From Nocardioides albus (GTDB taxonomy: Bacteria; Actinomycetota; Actinomycetes; Propionibacteriales; Nocardioidaceae): a stretch of DNA of 64,000 nucleotides. The stretch spans positions 62,001-126,000 of the forward strand of contig NZ_BMQT01000003.1 in the NCBI RefSeq assembly GCF_014648255.1, in the 5' to 3' direction. The notes beneath the pieces are model-generated. The model worked only from the letters and a program-made list of their open reading frames with translations, was not told the origin of the DNA and did no database searches. The position numbers were made by a program, and so were the translations under genes. This document shows positions 32,784-41,715 of this stretch, one piece after another (positions within the stretch are counted from its first letter, which is position 1; each line of letters starts with the position of its first letter).

Positions 32784-33971
32784 TCAGGCCTTGGGCACAC
32801 GCACGATCAGGGCGTCACCCTGACCGCCACCGCCACACAGCGCGGCGGCACCGGTGCCGCCACCGCGGCGCTTGAGCTCGAGGGCGAGGTGCAGCACGAC
32901 CCGGGTGCCGGACATGCCGACCGGGTGGCCGAGCGCGATGGCGCCACCGTTGACGTTGACCTTCTCGGGGTCGAGGTCGAGCTTCTTGGTCGACTCGATG
33001 CCGACCGCGGCGAACGCCTCGTTGAACTCCACCAGGTCGAGGTCGGCGGCGGTGATGCCCTCCTTCTCGAGCGCCTTGGCGGTGGCGTTGGCCGGCTGCA
33101 GCTGCAGGCTCGAGTCGGGGCCGGCGACCATGCCGTGGGCGCCGATCTCGCAGAGCCACTCCAGACCCAGCTCCTCGGCCTTGGCCTTCGACATCACCAC
33201 GACGGCAGCAGCACCGTCGGAGATCTGCGAGGCGGAGCCGGCGGTGATGGTGCCCTCCTTGGAGAAGGCCGGACGAAGCTTGCCGAGGGACTCGACGGTG
33301 GTGTCGCCGCGTACGCCCTCGTCGGCGCTGACGACGATCGGCTCGCCCTTGCGCTGCGGGATCGACACCGGAACGATCTCCTCGTCGAAGACGCCGTTCT
33401 TCTGAGCCGCGGCCGCGCGCTGGTGCGAGGTGGCGGCGAAGGCGTCCTGCTCCTCGCGGGTGAGCTTCACGCCCTCGGCGTTGACCTGCTCGGTGAGACC
33501 GCCCATCGCCTGCTGGGTGGCCTGGTCGTAGAGCGCGTCATAGGCCATCGAGTCCACCAGCGCGGTGTCGCCGTATTTGAAGCCCTCACGCGACTTCGGC
33601 AGCAGGTGCGGCGCGTTGGTCATCGACTCCATGCCGCCCGCGACGATGATCTCCGCCTCGCCGGCGCGGATCAGCTGGTCGGCCATCGCGATGGTGTTGA
33701 GGCCGGAGAGGCACACCTTGTTGATGGTGATCGAGGGGATGTTCATCGGCAGACCGCCGGCGATACCGGCCGCCCGAGCCGGGTTCTGGCCGGCACCGGC
33801 CAGGATGACCTGACCCATGATCAGATAGTCGACCTGCTCCGGCGAGACGCCCGCCTTCTCCAGGGCGCCCTTGATGGCGACGCCGCCCAGATCGGCCGCG
33901 GACAGGCTCTTGAGCCCGCCGAGGAGGCGGCCGATCGGCGTACGCGCCCCGGCGACGATGACGTTGGACAT
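32784..33971 (-). CDS. Acetyl-CoA C-acetyltransferase (thiolase)
   Basis: 395 residues from [20 protein letters not shown], with GGAGG upstream. Nucleophile Cys87 in NKVCLSG, His349 in [10 protein letters not shown], and second Cys379 in CGGGGQGDA. The NEAFA motif (FNEAFAAVG) is also present. It condenses two acetyl-CoA to acetoacetyl-CoA, the entry step to the ethylmalonyl-CoA pathway or PHB synthesis. It is divergent from the epimerase gene, with a perfect palindrome between. Confidence 0.95.
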   Translation of the reverse strand: MSNVIVAGARTPIGRLLGGLKSLSAADLGGVAIKGALEKAGVSPEQVDYLIMGQVILAGAGQNPARAAGIAGGLPMNIPSITINKVCLSGLNTIAMADQLIRAGEAEIIVAGGMESMTNAPHLLPKSREGFKYGDTALVDSMAYDALYDQATQQAMGGLTEQVNAEGVKLTREEQDAFAATSHQRAAAAQKNGVFDEEIVPVSIPQRKGEPIVVSADEGVRGDTTVESLGKLRPAFSKEGTITAGSASQISDGAAAVVVMSKAKAEELGLEWLCEIGAHGMVAGPDSSLQLQPANATAKALEKEGITAADLDLVEFNEAFAAVGIESTKKLDLDPEKVNVNGGAIALGHPVGMSGTRVVLHLALELKRRGGGTGAAALCGGGGQGDALIVRVPKA

Positions 33972-34010
33972 GGGTCCTCCAAGAAAGTTTGCTGGTGCTG
34001 ATCCGCCCAT

Positions 34011-34032
34011 GAGGTTACTTATTAGTAACCTC
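34011..34032. promoter_or_regulatory. Perfect palindrome between thiolase and epimerase genes (TetR-type operator candidate)
   Basis: Arms GAGGTTACT and AGTAACCTC around TATT: nine perfect base pairs with a 4-bp centre. It is 40 bases before the thiolase ATG and 84 bases before the epimerase ATG, so it could control both. It is the best of five related sites (18600, 34633, 50277, 56009). Confidence 0.75.
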
Positions 34033-34116
34033 CGTGGGAAGAGTGTTGACTGCAGCTTGGTGTGGCTGTCATCACACATTGTGCCCGTTGGACCCGAGCT
34101 CAAGGAGAGTAGGCCC

Positions 34117-34566
34117 ATGACATCAGTCGAGATCCCACCGCACCTGTTCACCCAGATCGACCACGTCGGGCTCGCCGTCGCCGACCTCGACGCCGCGATC
34201 GAGCTCTACGAGAAGACCTTCGGCATGAAGCTCGCCCACCGCGAGACCAACGAGGAGCAGGGCGTCGAGGAGGCGATGATCGCGATCGGCGACTCCGACA
34301 ACAAGCTCCAGCTGCTCGCGCCGCTCAACGAGAACAGCACCATCGCCAAGTTCCTCGACCGCAACGGCCCCGGCATGCAGCAGCTGGCCTACCGGGTCAC
34401 CGACGTCGAGCAGGTCTCCACGATCCTCAGGGAGCGCGGCGTACGTCTCCTGTACGACGCACCGCGACGCGGCACCGCCGACTCCCGGATCAACTTCGTC
34501 CACCCCAAGGACGCCGGTGGCGTCCTGGTCGAGCTCGTCGAGCCGGCCGCGGACACCGCCCACTGA
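34117..34566 (+). CDS. mce: Methylmalonyl-CoA/ethylmalonyl-CoA epimerase
   Basis: 149 residues of the vicinal-oxygen-chelate family. MCE hallmarks: [31 protein letters not shown] (His metal ligand), [32 protein letters not shown] and [19 protein letters not shown] with the catalytic Glu. AAGGAG lies before the ATG at 34117. It inverts C2 of methylmalonyl-CoA and, in the ethylmalonyl-CoA pathway, of ethylmalonyl-CoA. Confidence 0.95.
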   Translation: MTSVEIPPHLFTQIDHVGLAVADLDAAIELYEKTFGMKLAHRETNEEQGVEEAMIAIGDSDNKLQLLAPLNENSTIAKFLDRNGPGMQQLAYRVTDVEQVSTILRERGVRLLYDAPRRGTADSRINFVHPKDAGGVLVELVEPAADTAH

Positions 34567-34632
34567 TCCCGACGGTCCACCACGGCACGTGAACGATCCA
34601 AGAGTCATGTGTCACATCAGGCTGGTCAAGAC

Positions 34633-34650
34633 GGTTACTCACCAGTAATG
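34633..34650. promoter_or_regulatory. Operator-like palindrome upstream of ccr
   Basis: GGTTACT-CACC-AGTAATG matches GGTTACT-N4-AGTAACC at 16 of 18 positions counting free centre. It lies 53 bases before the ccr ATG, the location of a promoter. Confidence 0.6.
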
Positions 34651-34703
34651 TCCAGCGCAATAGAGTCAACCGCGACCCCTACGACGACGCAGGAGCCGAC
34701 CAC

Positions 34704-36044
34704 ATGCAACACATCCTCGACGCGATCCTCGCCGGCGATACGCCCGGCGAGGAGTTCGCGAACCTCGAGATCCCCGATCACTACCGTGCCGCAACCGTCC
34801 ACAAGGACGAGGTCGACATGTTCGAGGGCGTCGCGACCAAGGAGAAGGACCCGCGCAAGTCCCTCCACGTCGAGGACGTCGCCCTGCCCGAGCTCGGCCC
34901 GGGCGAGGCCTTCGTCGCGGTGATGGCCTCGGCGATCAACTACAACACCGTGTGGACCTCGATCTTCGAGCCGGTCTCGACCTTCGGGTTCCTGGAGCGC
35001 TACGGCAAGGAGTCCGAGCTCGGCGCCCGCCACAACCTCGACTACCACGTCGTCGGCTCCGACCTCTCCGGCGTCGTGCTGGCCGTGGGCGCCGGTGTGA
35101 CCAAGTGGAAGCCCGGCGACCGGGTCGTCGCCCACTGCCTGAGCGTCGAGCTCGAGGCCCCCGACGGCCACGACGACACGATGATGGACCCCTCCCAGCG
35201 CATCTGGGGCTTCGAGACCAACTTCGGCGGCCTCGCCGACGTCGCGATGGTCAAGGCCAACCAGCTGATGCCGAAGCCGGAGCACCTCACCTGGGAGGAG
35301 GCCGCCTCCCCCGGCCTGGTCAACTGCACCGCCTACCGCCAGCTCGTCTCCGCCAACGGCGGCAACATGAAGCAGGGCGACAACGTCCTGATCTGGGGCG
35401 CCTCCGGCGGCCTCGGCGGCTTCGCGACGCAGTACGCCCTCAACGGCGGCGCCAACCCGGTCTGCGTGGTCTCCAACGAGGAGAAGGCCAAGATCGTGCG
35501 CAACATGGGCGCCGAGATGGTCATCAACCGCTCCGAGATGGACTTCAAGTTCTGGAACGAGGAGGGCACCCAGCAGAACCCGAAGGAGTGGAAGCGTCTC
35601 GGCAAGGCCATCCGCGACCTCACCGGCGGCGAGGACATCGACATCGTCTTCGAGCACCCCGGCCGCGAGACCTTCGGCGCGAGCGTGTTCGTCACCCGCA
35701 AGGGCGGCACCATCACCACCTGCGCGTCGACCTCGGGCTACATGCACGAGTACGACAACCGCTACCTGTGGATGAACCTGAAGCGCATCATCTCGAGCCA
35801 CTTCGCCAACTACCGCGAGTCGTGGGAGGCCAACCGCCTCATCGCGCAGGGCAAGATCCACCCGACGCTGTCGCGGACCTACACCCTCGAAGAGGTCGGC
35901 CAGGCCTCGCTCGACGTGCACCACAACAAGCACCAGGGCAAGGTCGGCGTGCTCTGCCTCGCCCCCGAGGAAGGTCTCGGCGTCCTCGACGAGGAGAAGC
36001 GTGCGGCCCACATCGACAAGATCAACCTCTTCCGCGGAATCTGA
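34704..36044 (+). CDS. ccr: Crotonyl-CoA carboxylase/reductase
   Basis: Converts crotonyl-CoA, CO2 and NADPH to ethylmalonyl-CoA. 446 residues, MDR fold. Asn81 (INYNTVW), Phe170-Glu171 (GFETNFGG) and His366 (SSHFANY; His365 in Kitasatospora numbering) match the four CO2-binding residues that separate carboxylating enzymes from simple reductases. NADPH loop: IWGASGGLGGFATQYA. AGGAG lies nine bases before the ATG. This is the hallmark of the ethylmalonyl-CoA pathway (it can also feed polyketide extender units), with MeaA and Mce nearby. Confidence 0.97.
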   Translation: MQHILDAILAGDTPGEEFANLEIPDHYRAATVHKDEVDMFEGVATKEKDPRKSLHVEDVALPELGPGEAFVAVMASAINYNTVWTSIFEPVSTFGFLERYGKESELGARHNLDYHVVGSDLSGVVLAVGAGVTKWKPGDRVVAHCLSVELEAPDGHDDTMMDPSQRIWGFETNFGGLADVAMVKANQLMPKPEHLTWEEAASPGLVNCTAYRQLVSANGGNMKQGDNVLIWGASGGLGGFATQYALNGGANPVCVVSNEEKAKIVRNMGAEMVINRSEMDFKFWNEEGTQQNPKEWKRLGKAIRDLTGGEDIDIVFEHPGRETFGASVFVTRKGGTITTCASTSGYMHEYDNRYLWMNLKRIISSHFANYRESWEANRLIAQGKIHPTLSRTYTLEEVGQASLDVHHNKHQGKVGVLCLAPEEGLGVLDEEKRAAHIDKINLFRGI

Positions 36045-36087
36045 GACTCTTCGTCTCGGTAAATAGATCCCGGTTGAGACTGGATTC

Positions 36088-36125
36088 ACGGCCGGTCCCC
36101 CCTTGCGTGAGGGGCGACCGGCCGT
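36088..36125 (+). terminator. Hairpin terminator of ccr
   Basis: ACGGCCGGTC (36088-36097) pairs perfectly with GACCGGCCGT (36116-36125), and the loop holds a further CCCC/GGGG pairing. It starts 44 bases after the ccr stop and separates ccr from the coiled-coil gene. Confidence 0.75.
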
Positions 36126-36189
36126 AGTCTTGCCCTTTGGGAGCAGAGGCAGCTCGTAGACGACCTACAGTGTGAGGAATCCGCCACAA

Positions 36190-37533
36190 ATGACGAATGA
36201 GGGACTGTCCATCTTCAACGAGGCTTCAGAGCCTCGGAAGAACCCCGAGCAGGACTCGACCGAGACACAGGTCCTTCCCCGGGTCCCCGGCGCCTCCGGG
36301 TCGCCCACATCCGGCCACAACTCCCCACCACCTGCGCCAGGCTCACTCCCAGCCTTCCCGGTCGTGCGACGTGGCGGATACGACCCCGGCACGGTCAACG
36401 CGCGGGTCCAGCAGCTGCTCCAGGCCAACGGCCAGGGCCAGTCGGCTCTGCGCAACGCGCAGCGACGCATCGCCGAGCTCGAGCGCAAGGTCACCGACCT
36501 CAAGGCCGCCGCTGCCCAGGGCACCGAAGCACCGTCCTACGCGTCCCTCGGTGGCCGTGCGAGCGCGATGCTCCGCCTGGCCGAGGAAGAGGCCGCAGCC
36601 GTCAAGGAGGCCGCCGAGAAGGAGGCCGCGGTCATCCGTGAGGCCGCCCAGCGCGAGGCCGCCGCGACCAAGGCGTCCGCCCAGCGTGACATCGAGTCGC
36701 TGCGTACGACTCACTACAAGGAGATCGACGACCACCGCGAGAAGGTGACGTCGGAGGTCCAGCAGGCCCGCAAGATGGTGCAGGCCGAGAGCGACGAGCT
36801 GCTCGCCGCCGCCAAGCGCGAGGCCGACCAGATCCGGCTGGCCGTGCAGCAGGAGGTCACCCAGCTGCGTACGTCGACCCAGCGCGAGGTCGAGAAGGCT
36901 CGTGCCGGCGCCGACCGTGAGGTCCAGGAGGCCCGGCGGATGCTCGCCGTCGAGCGCGAGCGTCTGGCTCGCGAGGCGGCCGACCACCACGACCAGGCGA
37001 TGGCCGAGACCGCTCGCATCGTCACCGAGGGCGAGACCCGCGCCGCCGACGCCGAGGAGCGGGCCCGGATCGCGGCCCAGCACGTCGCCGACCAGCGGGC
37101 CGAGCTGGCCAAGGAGTCCGAGGGGATCATCGCCCGCGCCCGCCGCGACGCGGAGGCGATCCTGTCCAAGGCTCGCGCCGAGGCCGACCACCTCGCCTCC
37201 ACCGCGACCGTCGAGGCCGAGAAGGGTCACGCGATCATCAAGGCCGAGGTCGACCGCCTCACCAAGCGTCGCGATGCGATCGCCGCTCAGCTCTCCTCGC
37301 TCACCGACCTGGTCTCCGGGTTCGGCAAGACCGAGGACCCGGCCGAGCTCGAGGCGCCGAAGCCGATCACCGTGGACGAGGACATCGTCGACGGCGAGCT
37401 CGTCGACCAGGTCGACGAGGGTGTCACCGTGGTCGACTCCGAGGACGACCTCGCTGACGACTACGACGACTACGACGAGCCGTCGGAGAAGACCGCGATC
37501 CGCGAGCCCGAGACAGCTAAGTCCGAGAGGTGA
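36190..37533 (+). CDS. DivIVA-like coiled-coil protein
   Basis: 447 residues. A Pro-rich N-terminus (about 50 residues) is followed by a long Ala/Glu/Arg-rich coiled coil (residues about 70-380: ARVQQLLQANGQGQSALRNAQRRIAELERKVTDLKAAA... EREKVTSEVQQARKMVQAESDELL...). It ends with an acidic tail (DSEDDLADDYDDYDEPSEK). This resembles actinobacterial polarity/DivIVA- or Scy-type filament proteins; a scaffold role in polar growth is inferred. An in-frame GTG lies at 36172. Its stop overlaps the next gene by GTGA. Confidence 0.75.
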   Translation: MTNEGLSIFNEASEPRKNPEQDSTETQVLPRVPGASGSPTSGHNSPPPAPGSLPAFPVVRRGGYDPGTVNARVQQLLQANGQGQSALRNAQRRIAELERKVTDLKAAAAQGTEAPSYASLGGRASAMLRLAEEEAAAVKEAAEKEAAVIREAAQREAAATKASAQRDIESLRTTHYKEIDDHREKVTSEVQQARKMVQAESDELLAAAKREADQIRLAVQQEVTQLRTSTQREVEKARAGADREVQEARRMLAVERERLAREAADHHDQAMAETARIVTEGETRAADAEERARIAAQHVADQRAELAKESEGIIARARRDAEAILSKARAEADHLASTATVEAEKGHAIIKAEVDRLTKRRDAIAAQLSSLTDLVSGFGKTEDPAELEAPKPITVDEDIVDGELVDQVDEGVTVVDSEDDLADDYDDYDEPSEKTAIREPETAKSER

Positions 37534-38732
37534 ACGCCGCCGCTGCCGACCGTCCAGGGGACGGTCCGGAGACGACGTCTGCCGAGACCGGCTCCCGCGA
37601 TGACGCGATGGTCGACAGCGGGACCACGATCGCCGTCGAGGAGCCGGAGCCGGATGCGGAGAGTGAACGCGACGAGCGGTACGGCAAGCCCGGACCGCCT
37701 TTCGACAAGAAGTCTCCCTACCTGTTCGGACTGCTCCTCGGCCTCGGCCTGCTGACCGCCTACGCGGCGTCGAACCTCCTCGCCACGATGGGGAGCGTGA
37801 TCCTCCAGGTGGTGGTCTCGCTCTTCATCGCCGCGGGCATCAACCCGATGGTGGTCTTCCTGCAGAGGCGAGGCTTCCCCCGTCCGTGGGCGGTCGTGAC
37901 CGTCATCCTCGGACTCCTGGGCATGCTCGCGCTCTTCTTCCTGGCACTCGTGCCGGTGATCAGCGACCAGATCGCCAAGATCTCGGCCAACGTCCCCGGC
38001 TGGATCGAGGAGCTCCAGCGCAACGAGCGCATCCAGCAGCTCAACGACAAGTACCGGATCCTCGACAAGGTGCAGGACTTCGTCGCCAGCGGTGACTTCG
38101 CCAGCAGCGCCTTCGGCGGGGCGCTCGGTGTGGGCCTGGCGGTGATCAATGTGCTCGTCACGGGGTTCATCGTCATCGTCTTGACGCTCTACTTCATCGC
38201 CGCTTACGACCAGACGAAGAACGCCATCTACCGCCTCGCCCCGGCCTCGCGCCGCGAGCGGGTCAGCAAGCTCGGCGACCGGGTCTTCGACGGTGTCGGG
38301 GGCTATGTATCCGGAGCCTTCATCGTCGCGCTCTGCGCCGGCCTGTCCACCCTGGTGCTGCTCTTCGTCATCGGGATGGGCGAGTACGCCGTCGCACTCG
38401 CCTTCGTCGTCATGGTCACCGATGTGATCCCGATGATCGGTGCCACCATCGGCGCGGTCATCGTCTGTGCGATCACCTTCGCGACGACCGACCTGAAGAC
38501 GGGGCTCATCGCGGTCATCTTCTACATCGCCTACCAGCAGTTCGAGAACTACGTGGTGTATCCACGGGTGATGTCGCGCTCCGTCGACATTCCCGGGGTC
38601 GTCACCGTGATCGCGGCCCTCATCGGCGTCTCGCTCCTCGGTGTCGTCGGCGCTCTGCTGGCGATCCCGGCCGCGGCCGCGATCTTGATGCTGGTGCGCG
38701 AGGTCTTCGTCAGAGCGCAGGACGAGCGTTAG
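37530..38732 (+). CDS. AI-2E family (PerM-type) membrane transporter
   Basis: 400 residues. An acidic N-terminus of about 55 residues precedes about eight helices. Typical segments: LLLGLGLLTAYAASNLLATMGSVILQVVVSLFIAAGINPMVVFLQRRGFPRPWAVV, LYFIAAYDQTKNAIYRLAPASRRERV, and GATIGAVIVCAITFATTDLKTGLIAVIFYIAYQQFENYVVYPRVM. Some family members export signals or ions; the substrate is unknown. Translationally coupled to the coiled-coil gene. Confidence 0.9.
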   Translation: MNAAAADRPGDGPETTSAETGSRDDAMVDSGTTIAVEEPEPDAESERDERYGKPGPPFDKKSPYLFGLLLGLGLLTAYAASNLLATMGSVILQVVVSLFIAAGINPMVVFLQRRGFPRPWAVVTVILGLLGMLALFFLALVPVISDQIAKISANVPGWIEELQRNERIQQLNDKYRILDKVQDFVASGDFASSAFGGALGVGLAVINVLVTGFIVIVLTLYFIAAYDQTKNAIYRLAPASRRERVSKLGDRVFDGVGGYVSGAFIVALCAGLSTLVLLFVIGMGEYAVALAFVVMVTDVIPMIGATIGAVIVCAITFATTDLKTGLIAVIFYIAYQQFENYVVYPRVMSRSVDIPGVVTVIAALIGVSLLGVVGALLAIPAAAAILMLVREVFVRAQDER

Positions 38733-38736
38733 CGCA

Positions 38737-39753
38737 TCAGTCGACCTGTGAAGTGCCGTCCGCCTCTGCCGCGGGCGGCACTTCCTGGTTCACGGAGGCC
38801 GTCGTCGAGCGCTCCCCCTGCTGGACCGCGATGATGCCGGCCAGCACGACCAGCCCACCGATGAGCTGGATCAGCCCGGGCGCCTCGCCGAGGAGCAGCC
38901 AGGCGAAGACGACGGCCGAGACGACCTCGAGAAGCCCGACGAAGGACGAGAGCCGCGAACCGAGGTTACGAGTGGCGGCGATGCCCGTGGCGTACGCGAC
39001 CGAGCAGGTCAGCACACCGAGGCCGATCAGCGGCACCCACCACGCTACCTCCATGCCCGCCATCACGACCGGCGACGTCTCGATCGCGAACGGGATGGCC
39101 CCGATCAGACAGAGCAGTGCCAGCAGGATCGTTGCGCCGGTCAGGCCGAGCCAGGCCAGTGCCAGCGGCGGCAGCGTGGTGCTGGAGTGGGCGTTGAGGA
39201 CGAAGTAGCCGGCCAGGCCGACGGCGGCCCCGGCAGCCCACAGGATCCCGACCGGATGGACGTTCGCTCCGCTGACGAGGTCGAGGACGAGCACCAGCCC
39301 GGCGATCGCGACCAGCGCGCCCACCATCGTCAGCCTCGAGGGCCGCTCCCCATGACGCAGCCACATCCAGGCGACGACGAGCACCACTCCCATGTACTCC
39401 ATCAGCAGGGCCGGCCCGACCGCCATCCACTGCACCGCGGAGAAGAACGCGAACTGCGGCACCACGATGGCCAGCAGTGCGTACGCCACCACGACCCGCC
39501 AGCTCGCGATGACGCTGCGCCACCGCCCAGCGAGCGCGCGCACCGCGAAGGGCGCGAGCACGAGGGCACCGATGCCGACGCGGAAGATCAGCACGCCGCC
39601 CGTCGACCAGCCGGTGTCGAAGAGGCCGCGTCCCAGCGGTCCGGAAAGGCTGAACGTGACCGCCGAGACGACCGCCAAGAACAGTCCGGCAGCCACCAGC
39701 GGCGTCTTCTGCGTGCTCTGCGGCACCGCCTCGTCATTGGTCAAAGTCGTCAT
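38737..39753 (-). CDS. EamA/DMT-family transporter
   Basis: 338 residues from MTTLTNDEAVPQSTQK. Two EamA repeats of five helices (AAGLFLAVVSAVTFSLSGPLGRGLF; VGILWAAGAAVGLAGYFVLNAH). An upstream in-frame start at 39777 would run over the divergent regulator region. A dyad at 39773-39788 and the adjacent CGNR-type gene suggest regulation. The substrate is unknown. It ends four bases from the convergent AI-2E gene. Confidence 0.9.
   Translation of the reverse strand: MTTLTNDEAVPQSTQKTPLVAAGLFLAVVSAVTFSLSGPLGRGLFDTGWSTGGVLIFRVGIGALVLAPFAVRALAGRWRSVIASWRVVVAYALLAIVVPQFAFFSAVQWMAVGPALLMEYMGVVLVVAWMWLRHGERPSRLTMVGALVAIAGLVLVLDLVSGANVHPVGILWAAGAAVGLAGYFVLNAHSSTTLPPLALAWLGLTGATILLALLCLIGAIPFAIETSPVVMAGMEVAWWVPLIGLGVLTCSVAYATGIAATRNLGSRLSSFVGLLEVVSAVVFAWLLLGEAPGLIQLIGGLVVLAGIIAVQQGERSTTASVNQEVPPAAEADGTSQVD
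38751..38783 (+). terminator. Hairpin for the AI-2E transcript inside the 3' end of the EamA gene
   Basis: AAGTGCCGTCCGC (38751-38763) pairs with GCGGGCGGCACTT (38771-38783), a 13-bp stem with one G-U and a 7-nt loop. It sits 18 bases past the AI-2E stop and within the end of the oppositely oriented EamA coding sequence. Confidence 0.5.
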
Positions 39754-39772
39754 GGCACATGACGATCCCAGC

Positions 39773-39788
39773 GACACGGTAATGTGTC
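39773..39788. promoter_or_regulatory. Dyad between the EamA and CGNR-type genes
   Basis: GACAC-GGTAAT-GTGTC lies between the two divergent starts (39753 and 39792). A regulator-binding role is plausible, probably for the adjacent zinc-finger protein. Confidence 0.4.
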
Positions 39789-39791
39789 AAC

Positions 39792-40346
39792 ATGGTTTTC
39801 ACCCATGACACCGAGGTAGGCCTCCAGGCGGCCGCGGCGCTGGCGAACACCCTCGCCCTCTCCCCCGGCTCGGTCGACGAGCTGGCGACCGTGGCGGCGC
39901 TCGACGAGCTCTTCGTGACGTACGACTACACGGGTCGGCACGACCGCGACCGAGCCGAGCTCGACGAGGTCCGCGCCCTCCGCGTCCGGCTGCGCGATCT
40001 GCTCACCGCCGAGCGCGACGAGGCCGTGCGCCTGACAAACGAGATGCTCGCCGAGCACCGCGCGACGCCTCAGCTCGTACGCCACACGAGCTACGACTGG
40101 CACATCCATGCCACGGAGCCCGACGCGCCGCTGGCGACGAGGATCGCCGTCGAGACCGCGATGGCCATGGTCGACGTCATCCGCGCCGACGAGCTGTCTC
40201 GGCTCTCGATCTGTGCCGACGAAGGCTGTGAGGGAGTCGTCGTCGATCTGTCCCGCAACCGCTCGAAGCGCTACTGCTCGCCGACCTGCACGAACCGCAA
40301 CGCCGTTGCCGCCTATCGGGAGCGTCAGGCCGCGAGCACGAAGTAG
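39792..40346 (+). CDS. CGNR/ABATE zinc-finger transcriptional regulator-like protein
   Basis: 184 residues. An N-terminal all-alpha ABATE-type domain (EVGLQAAAALANTLALSPGSVDELATVAALDELFVTY...) is followed by a C-terminal zinc finger, ICADEGCEGVVVDLSRNRSKRYCSPTCTNRNAVAAYRER. The finger normally ends CGNR; here it reads CTNR. It is divergent from an EamA transporter and likely regulates it. Its last 22 bases overlap the convergent transporter gene. Confidence 0.87.
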   Translation: MVFTHDTEVGLQAAAALANTLALSPGSVDELATVAALDELFVTYDYTGRHDRDRAELDEVRALRVRLRDLLTAERDEAVRLTNEMLAEHRATPQLVRHTSYDWHIHATEPDAPLATRIAVETAMAMVDVIRADELSRLSICADEGCEGVVVDLSRNRSKRYCSPTCTNRNAVAAYRERQAASTK

Positions 40347-41614
40347 CGGAGGGCGACGTAGACCCAGGCGACTGCCAGCGTCACGGCGGTCACCACGATC
40401 CCGTACCGGGTGAACGTCCAGAAGCTGATCGGATGACCGGCTTTGGCTGCGAGACCGAGCACGACCACGTTGGCGCCCGCGGCGACGGCCGTGGTGTTGC
40501 CGCCGAGATCTGCGCCGAAGACGAGGGCCCACCACAGCGGGCTGTCGGCGCCCGAGGACGGTGTCGCGGCGACCATCTCCTCCACGATCGGCACCATCGC
40601 CGCGGTATAGGGGATGTTGTCGACGAACCCGCCGACGACTGCCGATCCGATCATCAGACCGGTCACCCCGGCGAGCTCGTTGTCGCCCATCAGGTCGGCG
40701 GCATACGACCCCAGGGATCCGATCACGCCGACCTCGACCAGCCCGCCGACCAGCACGAACAGCGCCATGAAGAAGGCCAGCGTCGACCACTCGACCTCCG
40801 CCAGGAACGCCTCCGTCCTGGTCTGGGAGACGACGACCATCGCACCGGCCCCGAGCATCGCAACCAGGGACGGGTCCAGATGGAGCTCGGTGTGCAGGCC
40901 GAAGGCGAGCATCACCAGGGCCAGGACGGCCAGGCAGCGGTAGAGCAGCCCGCGGTCCGGGATCGCCGAGGCGGGTGGCTCGATGAAGCCGTTCAGGTCG
41001 ACCTTGCCACGCAGCTCCGTGCGGAAGAGCACTCGGACCAGCCCGATCAGCACCACCAGCAGGATCAGGCACAGCGGCAGTGAATGGACCAGGAAGTCGG
41101 TGAAGGTCAGGTCGGCCCGGCTGGCCACGATGATGTTGGGCGGGTCGGCGATCAGCGTCGAGGTGCCGCCGACGTTCGCGGCCAGGATGAGCGAGATCAG
41201 GTACGGCATCGGGTTCAGGCCCAGGCGCTCGCAGACCGACAGCGTGACCGGCGTGACGAGCAGCACCGTGGTCACGTTGTCGAGGATCGGAGAGAGCGCC
41301 GCGGTGACCAGGATCAGCAGGGTGGCGAGACGGGCAGGGCGGCCACCGGACTGCTTGACCGCCCACAGCGCGAGGAACTCGAACAGGCCCGTCTGCTTGA
41401 GGACACCGACGATCACCATCATCCCGAAGAGCAGGAAGATGACGTCCCAGTCCACCCCCGTCTCGTGGCTGTAGAAGGCCGACTCGGCACTGATGATCCC
41501 GAGCGCGACCATCGCGGCGACGCCACCCAGGGCGGCGGCGACGCGGTGGACGCGTTCGGTGGCGATCAGGCCGTAGGTGACGATGAAGATCGCCACCGCT
41601 GCGTACACGATCAT
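40325..41614 (-). CDS. ArsB/NhaD/CitM-superfamily (SLC13-like) ion transporter
   Basis: 429 residues from MIVYAAVAIFIVTYGLIATERVHRVAAALGG; ATG at 41614 with GGAG upstream. About eleven helices. Typical loops are ILDNVTTVLLVTPVTLSVCERLGLNPMPYLISLILAANVGGTSTLIADPPNIIVA, and a second mirrored one VDNIPYTAAMVPIVEEMV...FGADLGGNTTAVAAGANVVVLG. Members transport arsenite, Na+/H+ or dicarboxylates; it cannot be decided here. A two-component system is divergent from it. Confidence 0.9.
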   Translation of the reverse strand: MIVYAAVAIFIVTYGLIATERVHRVAAALGGVAAMVALGIISAESAFYSHETGVDWDVIFLLFGMMVIVGVLKQTGLFEFLALWAVKQSGGRPARLATLLILVTAALSPILDNVTTVLLVTPVTLSVCERLGLNPMPYLISLILAANVGGTSTLIADPPNIIVASRADLTFTDFLVHSLPLCLILLVVLIGLVRVLFRTELRGKVDLNGFIEPPASAIPDRGLLYRCLAVLALVMLAFGLHTELHLDPSLVAMLGAGAMVVVSQTRTEAFLAEVEWSTLAFFMALFVLVGGLVEVGVIGSLGSYAADLMGDNELAGVTGLMIGSAVVGGFVDNIPYTAAMVPIVEEMVAATPSSGADSPLWWALVFGADLGGNTTAVAAGANVVVLGLAAKAGHPISFWTFTRYGIVVTAVTLAVAWVYVALRYFVLAA

Positions 41615-41663
41615 GCGTTGAGCTCCATGCCATCGACCCTCCGTTACCGGAGACCTGATCCGA

Positions 41664-41707
41664 ATGGGTGCTGCCACCCATAAGTCCTGACCAGAGGACA
41701 TGTCAGG
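41664..41707. promoter_or_regulatory. Two dyads in the divergent transporter/histidine-kinase promoter region
   Basis: ATGGGTG-CTGC-CACCCAT (41664-41681, perfect) and CCTGAC-N10-GTCAGG (41686-41707). Both lie in the 101-bp divergent gap, so they are candidate response-regulator sites. Confidence 0.4.
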
Positions 41708-41715
41708 GTTGGTAC

